Notes under the pieces: model-generated
Databases searched by the model: none
Told to the model about the DNA's origin: nothing
What the model saw: only the letters and a program-made list of their open reading frames with translations
Program-made: the position numbers and the translations under genes
In this document: positions 28,120 through 41,260 of the stretch, in pieces
Position numbering within the stretch: position 1 is the first letter of the stretch
How the letters are laid out: the number at the start of each line of letters is the position of its first letter
NCBI RefSeq assembly: GCF_030463565.1
Contig: NC_134643.1
Location: 48,212,221-48,276,220, forward strand
Length of the DNA stretch: 64,000 bases
Reading direction: 5' to 3'
DNA from: Pelecanus crispus
Lineage: Eukaryota > Chordata > Aves > Pelecaniformes > Pelecanidae

Positions 28120-29849
28120 AAAAAATATCAGTACTTTATAGAGTAAACCCAATGTAATAGTTCTAATTATATTTAGTAAAGATACTTATGTATGGGCTTG
28201 AAACAATGTGAGTCTTTCTATTGTTGCCTTTGGGTAAGGCCCGCTACAAATGCACTCATGGAACTTAACATGAAAAGAAAGTAGTATGAACTTGCTTACA
28301 ATTATTCCTAAATCACAAATACACATGTGCATACCTATGTAATGAAAGATATGCCTTACAGATCTCTTCATATTTGCAGCAAAATATGACTTTAAATGTC
28401 ACCTTTTATTTTACCAATCAAAAAGTTCTGATAATCGTAATTTTATTCATTCATATATGCTAATATGAGAACCATTCATTTGCAAGATGCATTGCAACTT
28501 AGAGAAGAATGGAGGTATTGCAAATCCAAGCTTGCTGTAAAAACTGTTCGCATCATTAGTAATGCTGTAAGAGAAAGCTATAAGCTCTCAAAAGAACTCT
28601 GTTGAGGTGTAAAGTAAGACTTTCAAATAAAGTACACCCTGAAGAACAGTTAAAGGATCTCACGGAGATTTTTAATCTTTTCATAATACCTGAATATCTG
28701 ACCTTGCAGCAGTTCAGGTGTATGCTTGGGAGAACATTTTAAAAAATTGAAACTATTTTCATTTGCTATCAATCATTGTTTTTTTGGTCAATCTTTGATT
28801 TATTTTTCTGTACACTGAACTAAGTATCCTCCCCACTTTTTATTATTTTCTTCCCTTTTCTTAAAACAAAAAAACTCATAAAGAAGTAAAATTGCACAAC
28901 TTCCCCTGAGCAGGTATAAACATATTTACATCCAAGTAGAAGAAGTAAAGCACGATAAATATAAAGACAACAAATATAAGTAAAACAAATATAATAAGGA
29001 TTCAGTTACCTATTCATTTCAATATGTTTGTTTGTTTGTGTGTCTGTCTGTCTGTTTAGGAAAACGAGGCTGTATTTTTAAGGAAAATTTCTAGATTAGG
29101 TCTCAGTGACATTGTCATCCCTTACCAGACTTTGTTGTCTTCCCTCAACCCCTCGATCTAGGCAGAATTCTAACCATTTGCTAATGGAGCTGTCTTTATT
29201 GAATATTTGTGAAGGAAAAAATTGCCTGTTTGAAAAATGTAGGATCAGAAAACCTGTTTTAAACACAGGTATTGGCAACAAAATAACTGAGTTTTAGTTT
29301 TAATTTATATGTAGTATTTTTCCTTCTTGCAAGGCTCTACCTAGACACTTACTTTATACTTAAGTACAAAGCTGCTCTTAATTCACTACATACCTAGTGT
29401 TCATACCTAGATTTCACTGAAATAGCAAAAGACATGAATTAAAAATAAGCGTAGTGATTTGTGGGCACATGTATGATTAATCAGGTAAGTCCTATATTTG
29501 CAATGCATTCCATTCCTATATTTTCATTTTTCTCTCTGTTCTTGCGTTAAACTCTAGGAGAAAGAACGGCAATAAAAACCTTTCTCATATTTGACTAATA
29601 CCTTCATTGTAAATGAGGCGTTTCTTTGCTTTATGACACAATTTTTCAATCATAATTAATATTTAAGCCACTAGCAGTCTGTAAGTATAATGGCTGAGAA
29701 TTAGGTATGATATGAATAGGAGTAAGCAAATTTCACTGTGCTTATGTGCCGGTCTGACTCATTTGTGTTTGAGAACTCTTCTTCAGGGAATAGGCTGTTG
29801 GATCTCCATGCCAGTTCTGTCTTTCATCACTCCAGTTAGGCCAATAACT

Positions 29850-29995
29850 GGAACAACAGTGCTGATAATAATACCCATCTCTTAGTGCTAATTAGTAGAT
29901 ATCAAAAGTGTTTTATCAGAAGAGCAAGCATAATTATGCCCATTTCAAAGATGGGAAAATGGGACATACAAAGGGAGTGATTTGCAGTGATTTGC
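29850..29995 (+). mobile_element. Ancient MIR/L3-like retroposon fragment
   Basis: Contains the recognisable core ATTATGCCCATTTCAAAGAT, then GGGAAAATGGGACATACAAA and GGGAGTGATTTGC. This parallels the ancient amniote motif of a 'pyrimidine CCCATTTTACAGATGGGGAAACTG' segment followed by an 'AGTGACTTGCC' segment. Upstream, GATAATAATACCCATCTCTT and an AAAGTGTTTTA segment fit the same family. Strongly diverged, so an old insertion. Confidence 0.6.
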
Positions 29996-32872
29996 AACAA
30001 ACCTGTCTTGTAGATATTTCATTCTAAATTAGTTGATCATTCCCTACAATGGTTCTATTTTATTTGGATGAAAGCACTGAGAACTGTGTGAAGGTCAGAA
30101 AGAAAGAATACAGAGTAGTTTATGCTTTGATTCAGTTTGTCTAGGTCACTACTGTATAGTAAATTTTAAAGCAGCCCCTAGGAAATCTAACCAGCACTTC
30201 AGGCTAGATAAAGAAAAAGAGAGCTGTGACTGTCAGGCTTTGGGATAGCCTCTGATTTGTTAAACCTGCATTCAAGGGAGCAGAGAGTCTACACCTTTAG
30301 AGTATCTGGGATTTTGCAAAAATAGCTTCAGGCTGAGGAAGTTATCCTTCTCTATTACTGAGGGTCTACAAATCCTGAGCTATGATTCTCACAGACATCT
30401 AAAAAGTTGTTTTGTCAGACAGCTAATATGCAGTCAAGATTGATAAGTTATTACATTTTACTCACAAAATAGTTGACTACCCTCTAAACAATGCGTAAAT
30501 CCGTTACAACTAAAAATAATAATAAAAAAACCCGAATTGTGAACTTTTGACTCTGAAGTTTAGACAAGCACAATTCATGCTATGACAGATACGGCTGTTA
30601 TTCTTCCAAAATAAAAAGATATATTAGTAATTTATGAAGGCTTTTCACAAGTTTCTTGTAGCAAATTACAGCAAGTCTTTGGGGATTTTTTTATGGAATA
30701 ATAATACACATTTTATACTAATGGAAGGACAATATATCCCTTCCTATGAATTGCATATAGTTATAAGTGGAAAGCCAGAAAACATACATTTATGGATTTC
30801 TGAAATGCATCATGAAGACAATATTTAGCAGTACAGACAGGTTCATAAACAAGTGAGATTGTTAGTCCAGAAATAATCCAGATTAGGCAATTAGGATGTG
30901 GTTGACTTCCTGTTTTGCTACATTGACTGTATCACTTTTAAACTAATTTTCAAATTTATTAATGATGTTTTTGTTCTGGCATTTCTACTTATGCTGTTTT
31001 AAAAATAATGTAATGAAAAATATTTGTTTTGTCAAAATATAGAAATAAATAACTGGTATGTCTAGTTTACCTTTATCATTAATACAACCTTGAAGATGAG
31101 TGCATAGGAAAATCAATCTCAAGCATAATTTAGCCTCAAACTTCTTTTCCAGTCTAAACATGGACTAGCTATTTCCCCTCTTTTATTTTTTTTAACAAAG
31201 AACATATTCCAGTCGTAATTCTTTTTGTTGTTTAACAATGTTTGCAACTTCAGAAAACATCTCTTTAATTTAAAGAAGGGATGCAATTATTTTTAATATT
31301 ATTACCATGTTAGATTTATTTTGAAGTTTCACTAAATTAACCACTTAATTTACTAATTTGAGGGTTTCAGCCTTCAGTGAATACATTATGGTTCCCAGTC
31401 AAAAGAATTAATGGAAAGTTTACTGCTTGATTAAATAACTTTATTCTTTGCTCTTTAACAAAAGCCTTTCTGCACCAGATATATATCTGCTACCTTTTGA
31501 GGTGTTAAATAAAAAGATCCAAAGGCAAGGAAACTGGGAATCCTGTAAAGGCAAGACATTAGTATTTTAAACCTTTATCAGGTAGAGCTAGAGTAAGCTA
31601 TACATTTTGAGAGAAAAACCCCAATTTACTACATCTGTAGAGCCGTAAGAAAACAAACAGAGATCATGTTAAAAATACTTGAAAGCTCTTGATTGCAAAA
31701 AGAGAGAAAGATTTAGTAAGATACATTTGCAATAATTTAAAACATCATAAAAAAGGGAACTGTAGGCTGGGAAAATCTCTTGACATTTAGATCTGGCAGA
31801 CTACAGAAAAACATCTATGACAAAACAAAGAAGTTCTTACTGTTTGAAATTTATAGCTATGTTGTGTATATTAGTAGATAGAATTATATTCAGTCATATT
31901 ATTTAAACTTTTTTTTAATTTTTTGGGGACTATTTGAGAGAAATTTAATTTTGCTATTAAAAAGTGCTAAAAAGTTGAAGTTCAAAAATACTTACTAAAA
32001 ATATGTAGTTAGTAATCTTTTCCTTTAATAGGTGGCAAAAATATGTTTGTAAAACTTTTATTTGATAATCTAAGATAGCATGCTAATTTTTTAAATATAT
32101 ATATGTATATATATAAAACTCCTGTACTGTGAACATGATATCATTCTCTTGCAAAGTTTTGAGTTGTCTTCCACAGATGCTTTCTTCCTTACAGATGTCT
32201 AAGAAAGATATTTCCATCTGTAAAGTGTTGGTTTGTGTAAAATAAATATCATACCTTTGGTCAGGTCTACCGGTTATTTTATTTAAATAAGTATTTTGTA
32301 GAAACTATTGTCTAAATTACTCAAGTGTCTGTATGCATGACAATGGAAGTGATTATTTCACATATTTCTATGTGTGCTTAAACTTGCCATGGCATCATTC
32401 AGCATCAAAGATTAAGTGTTCCTGGGCTTTCAAAAAAAGAAATCACTCTTTTATTTGGTGTCATACAGTAAAACAACAACTTGTTAATTAGATATATCTT
32501 CTGAACTAGTTCTCCATCCACTTGAAGGATGAATGACATTACTAGTTTCTCTGTCAAAAGCATTGCTTATCTCTATATGTGTTTAAAATATGTTCAAAAT
32601 GGACAGATAGTGGCACTTTTAAAAATATGATAATTTTGTGTAGTAATTTTATGGTCTATTTTGATAAGGAGTTTGTTTTTTAAAAAAGTACTACCTTGTG
32701 AAAATACTTCTATTACTTTTAAAACCATGAGCAATACATAATTATAAAAGTTGTGTGCTATCAAATTAGGCATATTAATGTATATTATTATCTTAAAAAG
32801 AACATGATGCAGTGAAATTTAGGGAGGTTGGTTGGTTTGGTTTTTAATTTCACGTGTCTGTTTATTGTTTAG

Positions 32873-33012
32873 AAAAGAATGTATCTACTCCAGAAAAGTC
32901 ATGTTTGGGTCCATGTCATAAAGAACGGATATCATTTCGAGACCATCCAGTGCAGCTCAGCGGAGGATGGGGAGCAGGCAAAAAAAGGCAAAAGCTTAAA
33001 AATATTAGCTGA
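32873..33012 (+). CDS. LRRIQ1: LRRIQ1 terminal coding exon with stop
   Basis: The acceptor is tttattgtttag. Two bases complete the Lys codon from the preceding exon, and then the frame runs to a TGA at 33010-33012. The encoded C-terminus begins KNVSTPEKSCLGPCHKERIS, contains FRDHPVQLSGGWGAGKKRQK and ends LKNIS. The basic, Gly/Lys-rich tail is intact with no frameshift. The four exons together give about 150 residues of a protein that is normally well over a thousand residues long, so only the C-terminal end is present. The next gene on the same strand, ALX1, starts about 13.5 kb downstream, as in other amniotes. Confidence 0.78.
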
Positions 33013-33455
33013 ATATTGGAGATAATTTGACTGGATGATTTAATCAAATATGGAGAGCATATGGAGAGCTGTTTCTTTTTAAGCCTGTGAATATTGATTT
33101 TTGGATTCTTGTTTACTAGCAATATAAGCAGTTTCAGTTAAGTACATTTGACTTATTTTATTATACATGTTTGCAGTGGTTTTGGGTTGGTTGTTTTTTG
33201 GTCAAAGTATTTTATACCTGTCAGTAAGTTATCGTAGTTTGTGTTTTCAATTGCCTATATGTTCATGTGATGTAGAATGCAGAACTGATTAACCCTACAA
33301 GGTTTGTTGTATGGTGAATAAGTTTAGGCTTGCTTGTAAGAACCGGTTGAGATGTGCACATGTAATAATGGTTCATGCTCATGTGTTGTATGTCACATAT
33401 CGAAACACTGAATTCTCATTTTCTCACAAATAAAATACATGCTTGCAAACTGTGT
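33013..33455 (+). other. LRRIQ1: LRRIQ1 3' UTR (predicted)
   Basis: AT-rich sequence from the stop codon to a likely cleavage site just after the AATAAA at 33429-33434. The 3' limit is an inference from the signal and the GT-rich element behind it. Confidence 0.5.
33429..33434 (+). terminator. Poly(A) signal AATAAA for LRRIQ1
   Basis: A canonical AATAAA about 420 bp after the stop codon, followed about 20 bp later by a GT-rich stretch (CTGTGTTGTGAG) of the kind that binds cleavage stimulation factor. It is the best candidate terminus in this stretch. Confidence 0.55.
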
Positions 33456-36400
33456 TGTGAGCTATAACAGCCAGCAATGCCATTTGTAGAGTAGTCTGTT
33501 TATAATATTTTACTGAAGCAGCAAAAATTCACAGCAACCTACAAATGGTGGGGATGCACTTATCTTTTTTCAGTAATATGAGAATTCCTCTAGAGATTTC
33601 ATCCTGAATTAAGGTCATAATATGATAAAGCAACCTGTTATAATTGTATACTTTCAAGGACTTCTGAAATTTTCCTAGAGGGTTAAAGAAAAAAATAATT
33701 TTACTAAGTTCTCATTTTGTTCTGGGATAACGTAACATTACATCTACACGACACTGTTAACCCAACTTCATTTGTTCATATAGCCAGACTCCTTCAGACC
33801 CATGTGTAAAAGTTTTGTGGTGCAAAGGGTTCTAGAGAAAGAGAAGAAATACTATCTCAACTATTCACGGGTGTCTAACTCATTATTTCCAGTGAATGCT
33901 TTGTCCATCAACATACAGGACAGAAAACGTTCCTTGATTTCAAAGCCTAACATTATTTTAATGTTTTCCACTTTGAGGATAGAAGTTGCTAATTCGATCT
34001 AGAGAAGTCTGTCTTTGGTATTTCCTCATCTGGTTTTGTCCAATATTGTGAAGCCTCAACCCCCTACAGACTGAGAGAGGTGGGGAGGGTAATGGGGCTT
34101 GAAACTTCAGTCAGTAAAGAACATAAATTTTTATGTTGTGGCTGTTTTTAAAATGTACTTAAATTACATCTGACAATATTTTGTGAGGTGCTTTTTATGC
34201 TAGCATACACATATGACTACGGATTGAAAGCAGTTATCTCCATTTTTGTGAATACTTGCATTCATTTTCAGATTAAAAGATGGTTGATATCGTGGAAAAC
34301 CTCCAGTAAATAACCTTGCTTGTCTGAATCAGCGTGGTGGTTTTTATTATCATTCTACTTTTGAAAAGTCAGTGCAGCCTACTTCAGAAAAGATTTCTTT
34401 ACCTTTCTGAGGAAAGATGATCAGTGAATGTTGCTCCGACTGACTATAGAAATTCTGTGGTTGTCAGCAGTGTATAAAATATCACTAGAAGCTTAAGTTA
34501 TCTAGTTAGTTTCCCAAAGTATGTAGTAAGTGTTAAACTGAATTTCCAGATCTGCTATATAATGAGTTTTAAATGTCACCCCCAAAGACTGGAGCTTCTG
34601 TGGTTTCAGTTGTATCATCAAGGATACAAGTTTTGTAGGGAAAACTTTGTTACTTTAAAATGTCTGCCACTATACATGGCAGTGTGGTCAGTAAATAGAT
34701 ACACCACTGTTACAGATGTTAACTGGAGATCAAAATACAAAATCAAACAATTCATAGTTTAGCACTTCTTGCAGATTATTCCCTCTATTTGTCTAGAATG
34801 TCTATCATATACTGCACATCACCACAGCTGTAAGTAAGAGACATTTGTAGTTCGGATTTCATAAATCTTTCTATGTCTGTATCATCTATATATCTACCTC
34901 TACATCTAAAATGTATCTGCTGTATAAAAGTCATCATACCTCATCTTTTTTGCCTTTCAGGTGTTTCTGAATGAGAAATACCTCCAAGCCTGCATAAATG
35001 TTTTGGCAACATTTTTAAAGGCATTCTATTTTGCAAAGAGAAAATAGTAGCTTTTTAACATACAATTTCCTAAATTACAAATTGGAGTGACAATATTTGC
35101 TGACATGCCTTTTCAGGTTTGTAATATGCTTAGTCTGCTGTTCCATAAGTTGATATTGTCATGCATAGGTTGAGTAGCATACCCAACAGAAATTAAGTTA
35201 TAAAATATGCCCAAATGTGTTGCTATTTTCATTGTATAACATTGGAATGTGTAACAGGATGATGTCTCATTGTATCTAACACATTTTTTATGAATTGCGG
35301 TGTTGAAAATACAGTACTGGTCAAATGCGGATAAAAGTGCAAGGTGCGATTTCTGTTCAAGCTAGCAGAAAGACCTTTATGGCTTTCAGGAATAAGGTGA
35401 AGCAACCCTAAATCTGGGCGAATGCCTGCTTTTCATAGTCACAACTTACAGTATGCAAGGTCAGCGGTAACACGAATGGTGCACATGGTGACATATTTAT
35501 GACATGATTTTTTCAAGCCCTATTCTGCATAGCAGAAAGCTGTTTCATGCTTTCTTTGTGTCTGTCTCGGGTTTTCTTTTCCTTCTCTCTAATTTTTGTT
35601 TTCCTTTTTTTTTTTTTTAATTTTTCTTTCTTTTTCTTTATCCCCTCCACCCCTACCCCCCAATACAGCAATTCCCATTTAGGACAAAAACATATTCTTA
35701 AAAGTAAGTTTCTCTGGCAATCTGTTCTGATGTCAGCATGGCTGTGAGACACAGTGGTGGCTGAGCAAAACCTGCACCACAAATCCCCAAAACTGCCTAT
35801 TTCTAGATGCACTACTGCCTTTATGGTGCTCCAGACCTCTTCAGAGCTCACTAGCATCATCTCCTCGGCACTTTTTTCTGTTCCCTGTAGATCCTTTAAC
35901 ATGAAGGAGAAGGGACTTCATGTGCATAAGCTCTTTAAAAAATCTTCCTTGGATGTATGAAGCTCGAGTCTCAGAAATGTAGACAAGCGTTCATTCAAAA
36001 TTAAGAATGAAACAATCGAGGTGCATTTTTGCATTGATCCTTTGATGGGTGTCATTCACCAAATCGAATTGAAAAGCTTTTTGCAACCTCTCCTCAATGG
36101 ATCCCTGGAGTGGCTTTTCTTGTGCAACTTATCTGAACGTCTGCATAGTAGTTCCTTAAACCCTCTGTCATTTGAACGGTGGCATTAGGAGCATCATTAT
36201 GTGCTGCAACAGAAAAAATGCTCCTCAAAATGCATATGCTGAGTGAGAACGAGGTGTTAGTGGTACTCAGATAACCCACACCTGAATGACAAAACACCAT
36301 GAGGAAATGTTTCTCACTGATTAATGGGCAGATTTTCCTGCTTACATGTTTAGACACTCTTAAACAGTAACTATGCTGACTCAAAAGATTATTCTCAGAT

Positions 36401-38830
36401 AGATTTCTTGTTTTAAGACATCTTTAAATAGCAGGGAGACAATGTATCTGTAGGATAGATATTGCTTCGATGCAAGGTGAGTTGGTGTCACATTTTGACT
36501 TAGTAAATCATTATGATTAATTATTAATAATCCTGTTATTCAAACATGCATTCATTAAAGGAGTGTCCACTCTAAGTAATGTTTACGTTTTTCAAAAACG
36601 TGCCACAAGTGGTGTCCAAATCTGGCCTCAGAGACATGGGTGCAAAACTGCCACTTGGTCTCCCACTACAACTGTTGTACACACTATGAGGAATATACTG
36701 GATTAATACCCTTTTGATTTTAGTGTCATATCATCATGATTATGGCAATGTATATTTATGGAGGTGCAGTCTTTCCTTGATACACACTGATGTTACTCCT
36801 ATTAGCATTAATGGAAGCCAGGCTAATATTCCGGGACACTGCAATATCTTAATATGCTTTTCTGTAACGAGAAAAACACATATGAAAAGTAGCTATTACC
36901 ACATGGCCCCAAAAAAGGCAAGAAAGGAACTCAACCATATTATAAAGGATTGAGTAGCCTGAGATCACATCTGAGATGCAAGCTGTTTGTACTTAGCTGT
37001 ACTAGCTGGAAAAAAAAAAAAAAAAACCCAACCAAAAAAACAACTTACACCAGCAAACTTTGTTGCTTAGTTTATTTCTTTTTACAGTCATAAGTGAAAA
37101 ACGAATTATTTTTATTTTTAATAGAAGTTGTGAAAAACATAGGACTTTTGGCTAGTAGTCTGTGGAAAGCCAACAAATCACAGTCACTGCTGATTTCGTC
37201 ATTGCGTAAGGTCTTAGAGAATGGAAATCTTGGCCCACAGTGAACTACTGCAGCACTTGTAAGAGTTTGTGTGAGATATATATGTATATATGAAAGTGGG
37301 ATACCAACTGGACATGAATGTAGCTGTGGTTAAGGAATAGCACACCTCTTTCCTCTCACACAGAGGCAGAGAAATGTGCCTGGAGTAAGGAAAGAGACAT
37401 AGGTATGGCCTGCAAGTAACAATATAGATCAGTCTAAAGCAGCTGTTTGGTCTTGTGGAGAACTGCTTCCCTGGTTTTTGAGGTAGATGGTGGACAGGAA
37501 AGTGCTGACCACATCTCCTTGGATCCATCCTCAAGGCATTTTCTGGGTGCCGAGTTGTGCTGGGGGTTTGTTACAGCTAAAATCCCTACTGGAGAGATGT
37601 TCATGAAGTTCCACAATGCCCAATGGACAGGGACTGGGTTTTCAAAGAGATTTTTAGTAGAAATATTGTGTAACTGCCCCAGACTGGCCATGCTTACAAG
37701 GACTGGAAGTTGAAATGAATGACATTATGAACTACACTGTTACTTGCAGAGCAGTTGGACAAATAGATTGCTCTTCATGAGCACAGATGGACTTCCTCCA
37801 TTATTTTGGTGACGTAGATGCTGACACAACAGGTTAGCACATAACTAGCTGCCGAACCTGAATGATAGATAGATTTGTGTGGAGTTAGCAACCTTTTCTC
37901 AGTTTCTTATTTGATTGATTGCTGTTTGTATAGCTGGGGGTTTTTTTTGGTTGGTTGTTTTGAGGTTTTTTTTTTTTTCATCAAACACTAAAGAAGCCCA
38001 AATACCCAGATAGATGCAAAATTCCTTCTGTCTGAAATGCAATTGGTATGTCTTTAGCAGTAAGCAGGTAAGAGCATTTTATATTTGTAACAACCAATGC
38101 CGATCTCACAAAGTTAAGACGTGATAAAAAGATGTTTGTTAATAGCTGAGGGTGGGATTTTCTTTATTCCTAGGGCATTCATTTGTTAAATTGCTCTTAG
38201 ACAAAGAAACCAGAGGTTAGCTTTTTTTTTTTTTCGCTAGTCATTATTTCACGCCTGAACGCAAATAAGCGCCACCGATTAGCTGAGCCACAAGCCAGCA
38301 CCATCGGTGCCCGACCGATGTCCTGAGGTACAAGACAGCTTTTTAGGAGAGATCGCTATAGCTATTTAGTTAAAATTCTAATAAAGGATGAATGCCTCTA
38401 TTTCAAGTCAGGTTAATCTTCTGTGCTTGTGAACCACGCTCTGAAAAGGAGAACGTAAAAAAAAAAAAATAAAACAAGCTTTATTTTCCTGCTACATTTC
38501 CGTCGTTAGATGAGAGCTGTCCCTTCAAAATTGCGTGTTTTCTGCCACCGTCACCACGTGCAGCAGGTTCGAGGGGTCGTTCATCGCAAGAACGCAAGTC
38601 AGCCATAAGCTTGACTCTAATTTGCCTATTGATTTAATACAGTTCTCCAGCAATTTTCCTTTAAACCACAATTTCCTTAACGTGAGAAAAGACGACGTGC
38701 CGCAGGAAAAAAAAAAAAAAAAAAAAAAAAGTCACAGCTAGGGTCGCGGCAGGAGCGAAAAAGAGAATGCGTAGACCACGCAGTCTCAACGAGTGGTAAT
38801 TTCTGGTGGCTTTTTCTTTTCCGTCGCAGT
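33456..38830. other. Intergenic, AT-rich (LRRIQ1 to ALX1)
   Basis: No gene recognised. Contains poly-A/T tracts (near 35,607, 37,010, 37,967, 38,457 and 38,706) and a T/C-rich stretch at 35,530-35,660. The open frames on both strands between 35.5 and 37.7 kb overlap one another and show no domain or splice support. Possible enhancer content cannot be judged without alignment. Confidence 0.6.
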
Positions 38831-38839
38831 TTATTCTTA

Positions 38840-39260
38840 ATTTGCGGCTTCTGTGAAAACGGCCCCGGGGCGAGGGAGGGCGCTTCGCGGCGCCGGAGCG
38901 GGTGTGAGCCCGCGGGAGCGGCACGGCGCTGCCCCCGCTCCCGGGAGCACCGGGGACCCGTGTGTGCCTGCGCCTGAAATCGTTCCCGTTTTCCGAGCAG
39001 CGGCTTCGGTCTTCCTTGCGGGCTCAGCCCCGTTGATTTCTCTGCCCCTTTTTGCCCGGGGCGCGGGGCTGGTGGCGGGGGGTAACGCCCCCCCCCCCCC
39101 CCCCCCCCCCCTTGCCCCAGCACAAATGCAGGCACAAATAAGTGACTTTCCTGCCGGGTCATGTCCCCTGCCCACCGCCCGTCGCTGCCTGATACCCTCT
39201 AGAAAGGGCCACCAGGCAAACGGGCCAGGGAAAAGCTCTCTCGCGGTGACATTTGCCAGG
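38840..39260. promoter_or_regulatory. CpG island 1
   Basis: An abrupt shift from AT-rich to CpG-dense DNA (e.g. gcgcttcgcggcgccggagc). Contains an uninterrupted run of 24 C at 39088-39111. It lies about 7.8 kb upstream of ALX1. No gene start could be assigned; overlapping open frames on both strands are expected from the GC content. Confidence 0.65.
39088..39111 (+). repeat. Poly(C) tract, 24 bp
   Basis: Twenty-four consecutive C in a CpG-rich context, able in principle to form i-motif or G-quadruplex structures on the two strands. Likely unstable in length and hard to sequence. Confidence 0.95.
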
Positions 39261-40019
39261 TACGGGTTTTGTCAGGAAAAGTGAAATATTCCGGAGCAAT
39301 TTGTAATACAGTGGATTAATTTTGATTGCCCGGGGTAGAAACAAAAAGAAGACTGTCTCTAACCATAGGCTGGGGGTTGACTTTATTTGCCAATATCAAT
39401 ATTTGTCTGGAAAGCCTAAAATATGTTGTTTTTCCAAGAGCTGAAGTTTTAAAAGGGGAGGAGGAGGAGGAGGCCCGTGGATGAAATATTAGCAGCATAT
39501 CGGTTAACCACTAAGTCCTTTTTTGTATTCATCTCGCCGTTTCTGGTAAGAAGGGCAGAGAGTCTAAAGACTCGGGGATAGATGCTCCTTAATGCACCTA
39601 GCGTTTCAAAAGATATAGGCAGCTCTCAGCAAAGGACAAAATAAGGCTGAGACTGTACAGAGACGGGTGCTGAAAGACCGGAATAAAATTGCTCTGTGGC
39701 TTTCGGCGTCGCTGAATTACACATTTTTAATCGGGTCTAGCACACATCGCATTTGGGGAAGGGAAAAAAAAAAAAAAAAAAAAAAGAAAAAAGCAACGGT
39801 TCTTTCAAACGAGCTAGCCTTGAAAACCAGCAGTCCCTGTCAAAGCAGCTCAATGCATCCGTTTGTTAGTGCCTCCAACTTGAACAGGGATCTATTTCTT
39901 AGCCCCTGTCCCTTCTGTCTCACACCTTCCTTTAGCTTCGTGCTTAGAAACCAGAATGTCGAGCCATATTTCATGCCTTAGAAGAAATCAATTCATCTGA
40001 GATGACAAGGCAGCCCCCC

Positions 40020-40870
40020 ACACACTCTCCAGGCCCCTCGATACATTCAGAGCCTCGGGGTCGCTCCGGTAATGTAGCCCGTATATTTTCGGAATTGTCC
40101 CAATATTAATCAAACTGCCAGCAGGGGAGACCGCGTAGCTCGCAAAGGAGGGCTTTTCTTTTGGTTTGCTCCTTTGCAGAGGTGCGCTAACGCGCGGTGC
40201 CCTACAGGCAGCTCTCAGTCGGGTCGCGATTGGGAGAGCGAGAAGGGGTCGTTGGTAAAAAAAAAAAATAAAAAAATAATAAAAAAAATCTTTGTTTAGT
40301 TAGACTTCTACACTTAAAACTCTTAATCAGCTCCTTTGGGGGAGCGCCCCCTCCTTGGAAATGAATTCCCGGGGAGGGGGGAGGCAAATGTTCACCCGTA
40401 TCAGTGCATGCCCTACCAGTGAGCGTCTTTTTCACGTTTGGATTTTTCTCCCAAGGCGTCCATTTCTTTGATACGAAGAATGGTGTTCGTATTTTGCTTT
40501 GCGTGTATCTGTAGAATTTGTGAGAAAGCACGGCGGAGCGGGCGAGGGGAGGATTTGGATTTCAAAGAGCGGATCCAGCTGCTGGAGCAGCAGCCCGGCT
40601 GGGCTAATTCAGCCAGCAGGTTTGTCCCCCTGTCCCCCCGTAAAGGCGGGCGGGACAGACGGCTCCTCCCGGAGCCGCGCCGCCTCCGGCTGAAGGCAGA
40701 GGAAGGCTGTGCTTGTCTTCCCTCTGGTGCCAAGTGTAAAGCCGGATCTTAGTCGTCCGCCAAGCGCGGAGCGAAAAATCGGAGCCGAGAAGTATCTTGA
40801 GGAGCAGATCTCCTCCTCCTGGTAGTGCCAAACTGCACGGGGCTTTGAGTCCCACGGCCCAGCTGTCAAA
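40020..40870. promoter_or_regulatory. CpG island 2
   Basis: CpG-rich segment, densest at 40,500-40,870 (e.g. gccgcgccgcctccggctg). No identifiable exon. It ends sharply at an AT-rich, homeodomain-motif-like block at 40,880-41,100. Confidence 0.55.
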
Positions 40871-41210
40871 TCCTTTCTAAACTTGATAAAGGGCTACAAT
40901 AGCAGCTCGAGAAAGCATAGATTAAATTCTTGTAGGATTTGTTTTTATAGCACATATGTAAGTAGGCTTCATTATAATTCGAACTAGATCAAGATAAGAG
41001 ATTAATGCTTTTATAGAGCATCTCTGCTGAGATTTCCTATGGGGCTCAGATTAAATCCACACACTAAATATTATCTCATTCCATTTTGTGTTGAAAGAAA
41101 CGTTAGACGGTTTAAGAAGAGCCATTACGTGTTTCAAGAGGAAAATTGTCGAGGTTCGGCCAGCTCTGACAGCAGTCCCGCTTTCCTAACGGGCGGAGAG
41201 GGACGGGGGA

Positions 41211-41260
41211 ACCAGTTTCTTGTCTTCCCCTTCACCATTCACCAGTTTCTTGTCTTCCCC
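41211..41260 (+). repeat. 30-bp tandem duplication, partial
   Basis: ACCAGTTTCTTGTCTTCCCC occurs perfectly at 41211-41230 and again at 41241-41260, a 30-bp period with a 10-bp intervening segment. Perfect identity suggests a recent slippage duplication. Confidence 0.9.

Larger units (their letters stand above)
17750..32872 (+). other. LRRIQ1 last intron (15.1 kb)
   Basis: A long AT-rich intron with no recognised exon. Contents seen: poly(T) and poly(A) tracts (e.g. 24544-24561), a pyrimidine-rich stretch (about 25,500-26,200), a TTG microsatellite (28097-28119), a TTTG/TGTC run near 29,025-29,056, an ancient MIR/L3-like fragment (about 29850-29995) and an AT-dinucleotide run near 32,090-32,117. 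The rest is unremarkable. Confidence 0.65.

Noticed and set aside
28465..28605. A 46-codon frame with protein-like composition (starts MRTIHLQDALQLREEWRYCK)
   Set aside because: No convincing acceptor and donor pair, and it is not needed by the LRRIQ1 splice phases. Probably chance.
35513..35902. A 129-codon minus-strand open frame
   Set aside because: Nearly a third is a Lys/Glu string from a T/C-rich tract, and + strand frames overlap it. No splice or homology support.
40118..40131. CTCF-like motif (CCAGCAGGGGAGAC)
   Set aside because: It differs from the core consensus at two informative positions. A single weak match in a 64-kb window is expected by chance.
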